Shown: positions 1-7,800 of the stretch, one piece after another
How positions within the stretch are numbered: position 1 is the first letter of the stretch
Layout of the letters: each line of letters opens with the position of its first letter
NCBI RefSeq assembly: GCF_001541315.1
Contig: NZ_LMVK01000009.1
Coordinates: 1-64,000 of the forward strand
Reading direction: 5' to 3'
Origin: Agrobacterium tumefaciens str. B6
Lineage (GTDB): Bacteria; Pseudomonadota; Alphaproteobacteria; Rhizobiales; Rhizobiaceae
Length of the DNA stretch: 64,000 nucleotides
The notes under the pieces: generated by a model
The model's input: only the letters and a program-made list of their open reading frames with translations
Databases searched by the model: none
Told to the model about the DNA's origin: nothing
Program-made: the position numbers and the translations under genes

Positions 1-64
1 TCCCCACCCCACGTCCCCCGTCACAATGCCCCGCAAGGAAACACAACAACGCGGAAGGCACATC

Positions 65-1105
65 ATGACGGAACAGACGGCGAGACTTCGGCTTCCTTAC
101 ATCCTGCCCTCACAGGCCCAAAAACACGTCACCCACAACGAAGCCCTGCAAAGGCTGGATGCAATCGTGCAGCTCACCATCAAGGCTGCCGTTGCCGCCC
201 CGCCCGAGAATGCGGCCGAGGGCGATTGTTTCCTGCTGACGCCGGGCGCCACCGGCGATTGGGTCGGCAAGGGCGGCAGGCTCGCGTTCCGGCAGGATGG
301 CGCGTGGCTCTTTATAGTACCGCAGCCGGGCTGGACGGCATGGTTTGCGACCGAGAGCAAATATCGCCTGCTGCAGGACGGGAGCTGGCGCGACCTGCCG
401 CTGCCGGCCACCGGCCGGCAGGAGCGGCTGGGGATCGGCGCGGAGGCCGATGACACCAACCGGCTGGCGCTTGCCTCCCCCGCCAGCCTCTTTACCCATG
501 CCGAGGAAGACGGCAGCCACCGCATGACGATCAACAAGGCGGCAAAGGCCGATACCGCCACGCTGCTGTTCCAGTCCGGCTGGAGCGGCCGGGCGGAAAT
601 GGGCCTTGCCGGCCATGACGGGTTTTCGATCAAGACCAGTGTGGATGGCACCTCCTGGCACACGGCGCTTCTGTGCAGCGGCGATGGCCGGGTCTCGATG
701 CCCAACCGCCCACTCGCCGTCGCCGGCCTGCCCTCGGGCACGACGAAACCCGCCAATGGCTCGGCGGCGGGTTTTTCCGTGCTCTTCATCGCCGAGGGTG
801 GATTTGCGCTCGGGGAAACCCTGGGAACCGGCGGGCGTGAACTCGTCGTTCCGGCAAAGGGCCTTTATCTGGCAGCATTGTCGCTCGCCGTGGTCTCCTC
901 CTCCGGCCACCGGGTGACGCTTTTCATCAACGGTGCGGCGGCCAGTTTCGGCATGACAGGAAATGCATCGACCTCAGGCACACAGCAGTCGGCAACATCG
1001 ATCCTTCCGCTCGACGCCGGCGATCGCCTGCGGCTGCAGCATGAGGGAATGGCGGAATTTACCCAGGGCAGCGGGAAAACGTGCCTTTCGCTTGCGGCAC
1101 TCTGA
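65..1105 (+). CDS. DUF2793 domain protein with a possible C1q-like C-terminal domain
   Basis: 346-aa protein. The ATG at 65 is chosen over an in-frame ATG at 26 because GGAAGG (53-58) sits correctly before it. Residues about 5-110 (LRLPYILPSQAQKHVTHNEA, then a Trp-rich segment) match the DUF2793 family, which is common in alphaproteobacterial prophages and gene-transfer-agent tail regions. The last 110 residues (GLYLAALSLAV, LFINGAAAS, LPLDAGDRLRL) have the strand and GD-turn pattern of C1q/TNF-like jelly-roll domains; that part is my inference. No signal peptide or membrane segment is visible. The next genes are not phage genes, so it is either a stand-alone gene or the last gene of a cluster to the left of the window. 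Role unknown, possibly a tail-fibre or surface-binding protein. Confidence 0.75.
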   Translation: MTEQTARLRLPYILPSQAQKHVTHNEALQRLDAIVQLTIKAAVAAPPENAAEGDCFLLTPGATGDWVGKGGRLAFRQDGAWLFIVPQPGWTAWFATESKYRLLQDGSWRDLPLPATGRQERLGIGAEADDTNRLALASPASLFTHAEEDGSHRMTINKAAKADTATLLFQSGWSGRAEMGLAGHDGFSIKTSVDGTSWHTALLCSGDGRVSMPNRPLAVAGLPSGTTKPANGSAAGFSVLFIAEGGFALGETLGTGGRELVVPAKGLYLAALSLAVVSSSGHRVTLFINGAAASFGMTGNASTSGTQQSATSILPLDAGDRLRLQHEGMAEFTQGSGKTCLSLAAL

Positions 1106-1231
1106 CGGAAACAACCGATGAGAGAGAAAAATTGCGATTTTTGGAAAAATTTTTTCCCGGCAAAATAAGGCGACTCGAACAAATCAGGCGAAACCGTTCA
1201 AATTCTTAATAAATTGTCACGAGCTGCTTAG

Positions 1232-1242
1232 GCAATTTTTAA
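1232..1242. promoter_or_regulatory. Possible CtrA site upstream of sciP (core of 1228-1242)
   Basis: TTAG-N7-TTAA spans 1228-1242, one mismatch from the CtrA consensus TTAA-N7-TTAA, 55 bp before the sciP start. Control of sciP by CtrA is known in Caulobacter; here it is inferred from the motif only. Confidence 0.35.
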
Positions 1243-1296
1243 AGGTACCGGGATAGAGTTCCCGTCATATGGTCTTGAGTTTGTATAGAGTGTCCA

Positions 1297-1572
1297 ATGA
1301 CCGAAATGATACGCCCACGAGTTAAATATGTCATCGGCCCCGATGGCAGCCCTCTGACGATTGCGGATCTTCCGCCTGCCAATACCCGTCGCTGGGTCAT
1401 TCGCAGAAAGGCGGAGGTGGTTGCCGCGGTACGCGGAGGACTGCTGAGCCTCGAGGAAGCATGCGAGCGTTATACGCTCACCGTTGAAGAATTCCTGTCC
1501 TGGCAGTCCTCGATCTCCGATCATGGCCTCGCCGGTCTGCGCACCACGCGCATTCAGCAATATCGCCACTAA
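1297..1572 (+). CDS. sciP: SciP, CtrA inhibitory protein (DUF1153)
   Basis: 91-aa cytoplasmic protein. The sequence is the DUF1153 family throughout: KYVIGPDGSPLTIADLPP at the N-terminus, RRWVIRRKAEVVAAVRGGLL in the middle, then a helix-turn-helix region around LSLEEACERYTLTVEEFLSW. In Caulobacter the orthologue SciP binds CtrA and blocks its activation of target promoters in G1, and it can also bind DNA. The length fits the family. It lies 2 kb from ctrA on the same strand, an association seen in other Rhizobiales. A CtrA-like motif precedes it and a GC hairpin (1618-1641) follows. Confidence 0.93.
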   Translation: MTEMIRPRVKYVIGPDGSPLTIADLPPANTRRWVIRRKAEVVAAVRGGLLSLEEACERYTLTVEEFLSWQSSISDHGLAGLRTTRIQQYRH

Positions 1573-1617
1573 ACAGTGCGCCGGCGCGGTAACGCGCCCC
1601 AAACCGAATTCCAGAAC

Positions 1618-1641
1618 GCCCCGCCGGATCATCGACGGGGC
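1618..1641 (+). terminator. Hairpin after sciP
   Basis: GCCCCG (1618-1623) pairs with CGGGGC (1636-1641), followed by a short T-rich tail (CTTTCGGTTT). It is a weak intrinsic terminator candidate 46 bp after the sciP stop. Confidence 0.45.
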
Positions 1642-1794
1642 TTTCGGTTTGATTTCGGATTTCTCCTGAAAACTGCCCGCCAGAGCCGGTGATTGTCGCC
1701 GGTTTGTGTCCGCTGCGTTCGCTATCGCGCTGTTTCAATTCAGGCGCAAGCCGTTAGAGTGGCGAAAACGAACAGCAATGCGGAGGCAGAGACC

Positions 1795-2076
1795 ATGGAC
1801 ATCAAGACCACCGAAACCGGATCGCGCGGCGAATATTCGGCGACCATCGACGGCCACAAGGCGGAGATGACCTATTCGCGCACCTCCCCTTCCCTCATCA
1901 TCATCGACCATACCGGTGTGCCCGATGCGCTGCGCGGCAAGGGTGTCGGCCAGGCGCTCGCCGCCCATGCGATTGATGAAGCCCGCAAGGGCGGCTGGAA
2001 GATCATTCCGCTCTGCCCCTTCTTCAAGGCCCAGACATTGCGCCATGCCGAATGGGCGGATGTGATCCAGGGGTAA
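1795..2076 (+). CDS. Small GNAT-fold N-acetyltransferase (YjdJ-like)
   Basis: 93-aa protein starting at the ATG preceded by GGAGG (1782-1786). It belongs to the short GNAT family with a truncated acetyltransferase fold (acetyltransf_CG type): the acetyl-CoA loop is seen as VPDALRGKGVGQALAAHAID and the end is GWKIIPLCPFFKAQTLRHAEW, both family hallmarks. A small substrate, amine or thiol, is probable but unknown. Monocistronic; the following 200 bp hold a dispersed repeat. Confidence 0.85.
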   Translation: MDIKTTETGSRGEYSATIDGHKAEMTYSRTSPSLIIIDHTGVPDALRGKGVGQALAAHAIDEARKGGWKIIPLCPFFKAQTLRHAEWADVIQG

Positions 2077-2144
2077 AAGGGTAGACATAAAGAGCGTTAT
2101 GGCAGCTATCTACGGTGTTTTGGCCAAAACGGAGCATCCACACT

Positions 2145-2258
2145 CCGTCACCCCGGCCTTGAGCCGGGGTCCAGCAAGCTCAGTCATTGAGCTGAAAAGA
2201 CTCTTCTCGTTGCGCAGGCGCGCGTCGGCTGGATGCCGGATCAAGTCCGGCATGACGG
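2145..2258. repeat. Dispersed palindromic repeat, copy 1 (CCGTCA...TGACGG type)
   Basis: Ends are CCGTCA (2145-2150) and TGACGG (2253-2258). Each end carries its own hairpin, CCCCGGCCTTGAGCCGGGG and TGCCGGATCAAGTCCGGCA, and the centre has the block GACTCTTCTCGTTGCGCAGG found in sister copies near 4440, 14670 and 37830. Confidence 0.85.
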
Positions 2259-2285
2259 CGGAGAGATTTTCAGGTGTGCCAGCAA

Positions 2286-2489
2286 TCACGCCACCTTCAA
2301 CGGCGGCGTCCCGGCATGCATGCTCCGGCGGACTTCTTCACGGAATTCCAGCGTATCCTCTGCGCCATGCACCGCCACGGCATGTTGCACGGCCGCTTCC
2401 ATAAGCTCTTCTTGAGAATCGGCGGAAATGGCAACGGTGCATCTGCTGTCACTGGGGAATTCACGGCAATCGATATATTGGCGGGCCAT
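2286..2489 (-). CDS. DUF1059 domain-containing small protein
   Basis: 67 aa, cytoplasmic. MARQYIDCREFPSD, then CTVAISADSQEELMEAAVQHAVAVHG, is the complete DUF1059 signature: two Cys residues and a His-rich helix. Family function is unknown; members are small soluble proteins common in soil bacteria. It stands alone on the minus strand, downstream of a bidirectional terminator (2649-2677). Confidence 0.87.
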   Translation of the reverse strand: MARQYIDCREFPSDSRCTVAISADSQEELMEAAVQHAVAVHGAEDTLEFREEVRRSMHAGTPPLKVA

Positions 2490-2648
2490 TTTTTCCTCCC
2501 TGCAATAGCCGCCCGCGCCTGCACGGGGCGCGTGCGCGTAAAAGCCTCCGGCTCACGGTCGGAACCCCCGTAAAATACGCCTTTCCCAACTTCCGGACAA
2601 TCGAAATCGGGCATGACCGTCCCGGAAACACCGGCGACGCCGCAAAAC

Positions 2649-2677
2649 AAAAGGCCGCCCTTAAGGAGCGGCCTTTT
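2649..2677. terminator. Bidirectional intrinsic terminator
   Basis: A 10-bp perfect stem, AAAAGGCCGC (2649-2658) with GCGGCCTTTT (2668-2677), has A/T tracts on both sides. It is placed to stop minus-strand transcription of the FliJ-like gene before the DUF1059 gene. Confidence 0.75.
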
Positions 2678-2772
2678 AAAAAAATGCACGGCGTCCCGTC
2701 ATTGAAAGCCGCCTCCTGATCCACCGGCAGCCGTCAATGAGGACGATCATTCGTCAGCTTTTGCGCCTGTGG

Positions 2773-3129
2773 TCAGGCGCGGGCGCGGATGGCTCCGTCG
2801 CGGTTTTCCAGTGCGGCGGCCTTTTCATATTCGGCCTGCACCTCTTCCAGCGAAGCCTCGGCGGCCTCCTGCTGGGCCTTCAGCTCCCGGATCGAGACCT
2901 GAAGATTATCCGCCCGCTGGCGCGCGGCCTTGGCGAAGGTCGGATAGGCGAAATGTGTCGGATCGGTAATGCCCGACTTGCTCTCTTCCAGAGAGATCTG
3001 ATGCACCAGTTCCTTTGCCATCCGCTCAAACTCGGACATCATCTGCTGCAGCTGGTTAAGCTGCCGGCGTTTTTCATTGACCTGAAATTCCTTCAGGCGA
3101 ACCAGGCTGTCACGCGACTTCATACGCAA
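2773..3129 (-). CDS. fliJ: FliJ-like flagellar export chaperone
   Basis: 118 aa, almost entirely alpha-helical and charged: MRMKSRDSLVRLKEFQVNEK at the start and long heptads through residue 110, as in FliJ, the soluble coiled-coil protein that works with the export ATPase FliI at the base of the flagellum. Length is slightly below the usual 140-150 aa. The family is weakly conserved in sequence, so the name rests on the coiled-coil pattern, size and N-terminal SRDSLVRLKEFQ motif. It is divergent from ctrA, a link seen in rhizobia; no other flagellar gene is in the window. Confidence 0.7.
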   Translation of the reverse strand: MRMKSRDSLVRLKEFQVNEKRRQLNQLQQMMSEFERMAKELVHQISLEESKSGITDPTHFAYPTFAKAARQRADNLQVSIRELKAQQEAAEASLEEVQAEYEKAAALENRDGAIRARA

Positions 3130-3275
3130 TACTCCATGGATAGCGAGACCCGGATCAAAAAGGCACTATGCCCCCCTGGCCGGCCCGTTTACCCCGCCCG
3201 TTTTCCCGTAAGGGTTGACCCCTGTCCCGGAATGATTCCCAAAAGTTCCCCGACGTTAATAAAAAACCGCCGTCG

Positions 3276-3290
3276 TTAACCTTTCGTTTA
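3276..3290. promoter_or_regulatory. CtrA-like box between fliJ and ctrA
   Basis: TTAACCTTTCGTTTA is TTAA-N7-TTTA, one mismatch from the CtrA consensus. It lies in the 474-bp gap between the divergent fliJ-like and ctrA genes and could serve either. Confidence 0.35.
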
Positions 3291-3368
3291 CGGGCATCGT
3301 TAATGATAAACACGATCATTTAAGGGTCGGTAAATGCCAGGTCCAAAAAAACGGGCCAGACGATGTAA

Positions 3369-3433
3369 GAGTCGATTGAATCACTTAGCGGGAAATCCTC
3401 ACGTTGAGCTTCAATTTTGGCGATGGTGGATTC
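3369..3433. promoter_or_regulatory. Cluster of three CcrM (GANTC) sites upstream of ctrA
   Basis: GAGTC (3369-3373), GAATC (3378-3382) and GATTC (3429-3433) lie within 65 bp, 170-235 bp before the ctrA start. The rest of the 3130-3603 gap is AT-rich for this genome and holds no gene; it is presumably the multi-promoter control region of ctrA. Confidence 0.5.
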
Positions 3434-3603
3434 ACGTGCAAAAACAGCGAAATGCCTTCTTTGCTTAATAAATTCGATACACCTTGCCAAAGGCAATTAG
3501 AATTTGTTAACCATTTGGTGGCAGCCTGCAAATCAGGCAACGTCTGGATCCGCATCGCGCGAGGCAATGATTTACCGGTTCGCGGGCGGCAAAGGGGATA
3601 ATT

Positions 3604-4308
3604 ATGCGGGTTCTACTTATTGAAGACGACAGCGCGACAGCGCAGAGCATTGAACTGATGCTCAAGTCGGAAAGCTTTAACGTCTACACGACCGACCTCG
3701 GCGAGGAAGGCGTGGACCTCGGCAAGCTCTACGATTACGACATTATTCTTCTCGACCTCAACCTGCCTGACATGTCGGGTTACGAGGTTCTGAGAACGCT
3801 TCGCCTCTCCAAGGTCAAGACGCCGATCCTCATCCTGTCCGGCATGGCCGGCATCGAGGATAAGGTTCGCGGCCTCGGCTTCGGCGCAGACGATTACATG
3901 ACGAAGCCGTTCCACAAGGACGAACTTGTTGCCCGCATTCATGCCATCGTCCGCCGTTCCAAGGGCCATGCGCAGTCGGTCATCGCCACCGGCGAGCTGA
4001 TCGTCAATCTCGATGCCAAGACGGTTGAAGTGGGCGGCCAGCGCGTTCACCTGACCGGAAAGGAATATCAGATGCTCGAGCTGCTTTCGCTGCGCAAGGG
4101 CACGACGCTGACCAAGGAAATGTTCCTGAACCACCTCTACGGCGGCATGGACGAACCGGAACTGAAGATCATCGACGTCTTCATCTGCAAGCTGCGCAAG
4201 AAGCTCGCAAATGCTGCAGGCGGCGCAAACTACATTGAAACCGTCTGGGGCCGTGGCTATGTTCTGCGCGAGCCTGACGGCGCCACGGAATTCCTCGAAA
4301 CCGCCTGA
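3604..4308 (+). CDS. ctrA: CtrA, cell-cycle master response regulator
   Basis: 234-aa OmpR-class regulator. Receiver domain 1-118 with acidic pocket E7-D8-D9, phospho-acceptor D51 ([12 protein letters not shown]) and Lys in TKPFHKDE; C-terminal winged helix about 125-225 ([43 protein letters not shown]). The near-identity to alphaproteobacterial CtrA, including the DNA-recognition helix, makes the call firm. Phosphorylated through CckA-ChpT, it controls division, flagellar and envelope genes and usually itself. The C-terminus ends TEFLETA rather than the Ala-Ala of the Caulobacter degron. The upstream gap carries GANTC sites and a CtrA-like box; a good terminator follows. Confidence 0.97.
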   Translation: MRVLLIEDDSATAQSIELMLKSESFNVYTTDLGEEGVDLGKLYDYDIILLDLNLPDMSGYEVLRTLRLSKVKTPILILSGMAGIEDKVRGLGFGADDYMTKPFHKDELVARIHAIVRRSKGHAQSVIATGELIVNLDAKTVEVGGQRVHLTGKEYQMLELLSLRKGTTLTKEMFLNHLYGGMDEPELKIIDVFICKLRKKLANAAGGANYIETVWGRGYVLREPDGATEFLETA

Positions 4309-4338
4309 TCCAATCCGGAACAGGACAGTTTTTAAAAG

Positions 4339-4363
4339 ACCCGCTGGAAACGGCGGGTTTTTT
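4339..4363 (+). terminator. Intrinsic terminator of ctrA
   Basis: ACCCGC (4339-4344) and GCGGGT (4353-4358) form a stem with a TGGAAACG loop, followed by a run of six T. Confidence 0.85.
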
Positions 4364-4371
4364 GTTGCGAT

Positions 4372-4500
4372 TTTCTCTCCTCATTGCTGTGCCTGTCACA
4401 GGAATCCAGCCATCCCAAGTCCTTGGGTTGAAAGGACTCTCCGCCGCGCAGACGCGCGTCGACCGAATTCCTGTGACAGGCACAGCAATGAGGAGAGAAA
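4372..4500. repeat. Dispersed palindromic repeat, copy 2 (34-bp perfect arms)
   Basis: The arms 4372-4405 and 4467-4500 are perfect 34-bp inverted repeats; the CATTGCTGTGCCTGTCACAG arm differs in sequence from copies 1 and 3. The centre keeps the common block (AAAGGACTCT near 4430 and CGCAGACGCGCGTCG near 4447). It lies between ctrA and the next acetyltransferase gene. Confidence 0.9.
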
Positions 4501-4534
4501 GACATGGCCACGCATCGCCAAAGGACGCCGGCAT

Positions 4535-5050
4535 ATGAACCACGCCATCCCAACCCTCAAGACGGATCGCCTGACGCTGCGCCCGCTGACCATGGCGCAT
4601 TTCCCCGCCTATCGGAACTTCATGACGTCGCCGCGCTCCATCGGTGTCGGCGGACCATACGACCTGCCCTCAACATGGGGCGTGTTCTGCCACGATCTGG
4701 CCAACTGGTACTTTTTCGGCCATGGCGCGCTAATGATCGAGCTTGGCGAAACGGGGGAATGTATCGGCCAGGTCGGCATCAATCACGGTCCGCTGTTTCC
4801 GGAAAAGGAACTTGGCTGGCTGCTTTACGAAGGCCATGAGGGGCGCGGTTATGCCGCTGAAGCCGCCTCGGCGCTGCGCGACTGGGCCTTCAGGACCCTG
4901 AACTTGCCCACGCTTGTCAGCTACGTCTCGCCGCAAAACCGCAAATCAGCGGCCGTCGCCGAACGAATCGGCGGAAGGCTCGATCCGGCAGCACCTCGTT
5001 CCGATCCCGAAGACCTCGTTTATCGGCACTATCAGGTAAACGCTGTTTGA
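4535..5050 (+). CDS. RimJ/RimL-family GNAT acetyltransferase
   Basis: 171 aa. Typical Acetyltransf_3 layout: LKTDRLTLRPLTMAHFPAY at the start, ELGWLLYEGHEGRGYAAEAA as the acetyl-CoA loop, and YVSPQNRKSAAVAERIGG near the end. Members acetylate N-termini of ribosomal proteins, aminoglycosides or other amines; the substrate is not predictable here. The start at 4535 gives the normal family N-terminus, while longer reading runs into the upstream repeat. It is convergent with the hydrolase gene, with a shared hairpin (5055-5091) between. Confidence 0.87.
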   Translation: MNHAIPTLKTDRLTLRPLTMAHFPAYRNFMTSPRSIGVGGPYDLPSTWGVFCHDLANWYFFGHGALMIELGETGECIGQVGINHGPLFPEKELGWLLYEGHEGRGYAAEAASALRDWAFRTLNLPTLVSYVSPQNRKSAAVAERIGGRLDPAAPRSDPEDLVYRHYQVNAV

Positions 5051-5054
5051 AAGA

Positions 5055-5091
5055 GGGACGCCTTGCGGCCATTACGGTCGCGAGGCGTCCC
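5055..5091. terminator. Hairpin between convergent genes
   Basis: GGGACGCCTTGCG and CGCGAGGCGTCCC form a long stem with one mismatch between two convergent genes. No strong T tract follows, so termination is probable but not certain. Confidence 0.5.
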
Positions 5092-5102
5092 GAAAATCCA
5101 AC

Positions 5103-6149
5103 TTAGCGCATTTCCACTTTCAGAAAGCCGAGGATTGCCTCCGCGATCTGCGCATGGATGGCCACGCGGTCCCTGCCGCCGCCATCCCGGCAGACGAAAC
5201 CCTCACCCGGTGAAAGTTCCTCCACGATCTTTTCGCCGTTCGGCTTGCAAATCTGCATGAAGCTGAAATGGCTGGCATCCGGTATGTCCCGATAAACCGT
5301 CGTCGCCTTTGGCAGATGCCGGGCGATATATTCGGAATCGGCCTTGATAGCGGCGATCTCTGGTGTCTCCACACCTGCCGCCAGAACCAGAACCGGTACG
5401 CTGACGGCCTGCAGCGTTTCCGGCAGGAAACCCGCGGCCGGCCCGAGATCCAGCGCGATGGCAGCGCGGATGCGGGCATCCTTCAAATCCATCGAAAGCC
5501 GCGGATCGGCCTTGCCGTCACCGACAACCCCGACTTTGGCTAGCAGCCGGGGAGCCTTGCATTGCGGCGGGCGCTTCTCTGCGCCGCAATCCCTCAGGGC
5601 AAGATCGGCGCTGTATCGCGCGCCAACCAGTTCCATCGCGGTCCAGCCGCCGAGGGAATGGCCGATAACCGCGATGCGCGTCGCGTCGATCCTGCCGGCG
5701 AATCGATCATCGCCAAGCAAGGCCGTCAGCGTTCTGCTGATGTCGCGCGGCCGTTCCCACAATGGAACGATCTCGGTCGCATTTTCTTCGGTAAATGATT
5801 CGCCGCCGTGATCCGGAGCGGCTACGACGTAACCTTCCCGAACAAGCTCGCCGGCAATCCAGTTCAGATTGCGCCAGCTGCCGCCAAAACCGTGCGACAG
5901 CAGCACGAGCGGACGAGAATCCTTAAGAAATGAGGCATCCGGTTGAACCTCAAGACCGTAAAAGGCGGCATTTTCGCCGACGATCTCGCTTTTGCCCGAG
6001 GGCGCGGCGGGGTACCCTAATGAAACGGCAAGCGTTCTCGCGCCCCCCTCATCCGGCAATTCGATCTGTTTAAAGCCTATACCGCTTTCCGCCCTTGCGG
6101 CCTGAGCAGTGGAAAAGATGACGAGTATCGCCAGAATGAAATAGCGCAT
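5103..6149 (-). CDS. Secreted alpha/beta-hydrolase (dienelactone hydrolase/PAF-acetylhydrolase type)
   Basis: 348 aa from the ATG at 6149, which is preceded by GGAG; a TTG 12 bases upstream is less likely. A signal peptide MRYFILAILVIFSTAQAARA ends near residue 20. The oxyanion region is LLSHGFGGSWRN, the nucleophile elbow IGHSLGGWT and the late catalytic His lies in DASHFSF. The family covers esterases and lipases; the periplasmic substrate is unknown. A near-palindrome (6172-6188) lies in the promoter region. Monocistronic. Confidence 0.85.
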   Translation of the reverse strand: MRYFILAILVIFSTAQAARAESGIGFKQIELPDEGGARTLAVSLGYPAAPSGKSEIVGENAAFYGLEVQPDASFLKDSRPLVLLSHGFGGSWRNLNWIAGELVREGYVVAAPDHGGESFTEENATEIVPLWERPRDISRTLTALLGDDRFAGRIDATRIAVIGHSLGGWTAMELVGARYSADLALRDCGAEKRPPQCKAPRLLAKVGVVGDGKADPRLSMDLKDARIRAAIALDLGPAAGFLPETLQAVSVPVLVLAAGVETPEIAAIKADSEYIARHLPKATTVYRDIPDASHFSFMQICKPNGEKIVEELSPGEGFVCRDGGGRDRVAIHAQIAEAILGFLKVEMR

Positions 6150-6171
6150 GGGATGCTCCAAGAGTTGATAT

Positions 6172-6188
6172 GGACCAACCCTTGGTTC
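6172..6188. promoter_or_regulatory. Near-palindromic operator candidate
   Basis: GGACCAA-CCC-TTGGTTC, 6 of 7 pairs matched, lies 23-39 bp upstream of the secreted hydrolase start. The regulator is unknown. Confidence 0.3.
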
Positions 6189-6286
6189 AAACCGCCGCCT
6201 GCCGAGACCTCAAACAGGTTTCAGGTCGTCCTGAAACGCAATCGAGACAGCGACTCGCTCGCAAACGCTTCCTGTTATACCGAGCG

Positions 6287-6814
6287 CTAGATATCCGCGA
6301 TCCGCTCGAAAAGCCGCACGGGACTGTCGCGGAAGGTCGTTTCCCGGAAAGGACAGAAGCCGAAACGGGCGGCGATCGCGAGCGACGGCGCATTCAGCGG
6401 ATCGATCATGCAGACGATCCGGTTCGATATGCCCTTGGCATCAAACCAGCCAAGGGCGGCCTGCACCGCTTCGCTGGCCACACCCTTGCCGGTCAGATTC
6501 CTGTCGATCTTCCACATGGCCTCCGGCGCGGTGTCGAAATCCGCGCCATGTCCACGGCGCATATGGGCCAGCCCCACCTCGCCGACGATTCGTCCCGTGC
6601 CGGTTTCCTCCACCACGAAGGGGCCGAAACCGAAGACGGACCAGTGGCCGATGAAACGCAGAAGCCGCGCGAACGCGAGTTCGGGATCGAGCGGCGCGAT
6701 CGAGCTCACGCCCGGGATCGGATGAACATCCGCGCTCCAGAAGGAGCAATAACGTGCTTCGTCCTCGATGGCATGCGGCCGCAGCAGGAGACGCGCGGTT
6801 TCGACACGGATCAT
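6287..6814 (-). CDS. GNAT family acetyltransferase
   Basis: 175 aa; the ATG at 6814 follows AGGAGG and gives the standard start MIRVETARLLLRP. The acetyl-CoA loop is NLTGKGVASEAVQAALGW, and the C-terminal strand-turn is NAPSLAIAARFGF. It is a second RimJ/RimL-type enzyme within 2 kb of the one at 4535 but only distantly similar, so not a recent duplicate. Between it and chpT lies a terminator (6836-6865), so it has its own promoter. Substrate unknown. Confidence 0.87.
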   Translation of the reverse strand: MIRVETARLLLRPHAIEDEARYCSFWSADVHPIPGVSSIAPLDPELAFARLLRFIGHWSVFGFGPFVVEETGTGRIVGEVGLAHMRRGHGADFDTAPEAMWKIDRNLTGKGVASEAVQAALGWFDAKGISNRIVCMIDPLNAPSLAIAARFGFCPFRETTFRDSPVRLFERIADI

Positions 6815-6835
6815 GAGACCTCCTCCTCTGAAAAG

Positions 6836-6865
6836 AAAAAGGCCGGGCACTGGCAAAAGCCGGCC
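6836..6865 (-). terminator. Intrinsic terminator of chpT
   Basis: Read on the minus strand, GGCCGG (6865-6860) pairs with CCGGCC (6846-6841), followed by TTTTT (6840-6836). It lies 36 bp after the chpT stop. Confidence 0.75.
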
Positions 6866-6900
6866 CGACCCCTGATGGCGTCACTGTCGCATCGAAACGA

Positions 6901-7548
6901 TCACTCCGTAATCGTCTTCGCCGTAAACACGATGCGATCGTCATGCACCTTGTATTCCACCGCCATATTGGCCTCTTCGGCCAGAAGCAGCGTGTAATAG
7001 GGCTGGACGGAATGGGCGTCGACCGCCTCTTCCAGCCTGCCTTCATAAATTTCCGCGAACTTGGCCGGCACGCGCATCATCCGGCCCTTGACGGTGATTT
7101 CGAACCTGGCGTCGCCGTCGGGGCTTTCCAGCAGCACATCCACATTGCCGCCACGCGGAATGGCGCCGTAAGCCACGAGGAAAAGGTTGAGCAGAAGTTT
7201 GACACGATTCTTCGCAACGATGGCGCGCGGGCCGTTCCAGCTCACTTCCGCCTTCTTTTCGGCGGCAGCGAAATCCTGGGCAGCCTTTTCGGCCTCACCG
7301 GTGTCGATGGACGCGCCGGCGGAGCCGGAAGCACCGAAAGCAAGGCGGGCGAACTTCAACCGCACGGATGCGTTAAGGGCTGACGTGCGGATGAGATCGA
7401 GCGCATCGTCATCCGTGCCGCCCTCGTCCAGAAGTTCGAGGCCGTTATTGATGGCGCCGACAGGAGAAATAACGTCATGGCACACACGGCTGCACAGAAG
7501 AGCCGCCAGATCGGGACCGGACAGCGTGATATTGAGTTTGCTGGTCAT
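6901..7548 (-). CDS. chpT: ChpT, histidine phosphotransferase of the CckA-CtrA relay
   Basis: 215 aa. ChpT passes phosphate from the kinase CckA to CtrA and CpdR. The DHp-like helix pair begins with LAALLCSRVCHDVISPVGAI, with the phosphorylated His at residue 24; residues about 80-215 form the degenerate Bergerat-fold domain (WNGPRAIVAKNRVKLLLNLF, no ATP-binding G boxes), exactly the ChpT architecture. RBS GGAGAG precedes the ATG. It is divergent from eipA across a 252-bp gap with a CtrA-like box, and is only 2.6 kb from ctrA. Confidence 0.93.
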   Translation of the reverse strand: MTSKLNITLSGPDLAALLCSRVCHDVISPVGAINNGLELLDEGGTDDDALDLIRTSALNASVRLKFARLAFGASGSAGASIDTGEAEKAAQDFAAAEKKAEVSWNGPRAIVAKNRVKLLLNLFLVAYGAIPRGGNVDVLLESPDGDARFEITVKGRMMRVPAKFAEIYEGRLEEAVDAHSVQPYYTLLLAEEANMAVEYKVHDDRIVFTAKTITE

Positions 7549-7619
7549 AAAATTCTCTCCTGCGCAAGGGAGGCGCGGACGGTGTGGAAATTGTTAAGCC
7601 ATAATGACACCATATTTGG

Positions 7620-7634
7620 TAAACCGATTGTTAA
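7620..7634. promoter_or_regulatory. CtrA-like box between chpT and eipA
   Basis: TAAACCGATTGTTAA is TAAA-N7-TTAA, one mismatch from the CtrA consensus. It lies 72 bp before the chpT start and 167 bp before eipA. Confidence 0.4.
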
Positions 7635-7689
7635 TAGGATGGTTTCAAAATGCCAAATGCCTTAACAGGCCACACTGGAGCCCCGTGTA

Positions 7690-7780
7690 TCCGCAAGGAT
7701 GCGCGAAACATGCTGTAGAACTTTGACTCTGCGCGACCGGCCCTTTCGAAAACCGATTCGGATTTTCGGGCTTATGCGCT
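7690..7780. repeat. Rhizobial dispersed intergenic element
   Basis: The sequence from ATCCGCAAGGATGCGCGAAA through the hairpin CGAAAACCGATTCGGATTTT (7747 onward) to TTATGCGCT matches, from memory, a short mosaic element found many times in rhizobial genomes. It sits between the CtrA-like box and eipA. Confidence 0.55.
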
Positions 7781-7800
7781 AACGAAACAGACGGACGGAC

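Noticed and set aside
3496..3510. Second CtrA box closer to ctrA (ATTA-N7-TTAA)
   Set aside because: The left half has two mismatches, so it is not distinguishable from AT-rich background.
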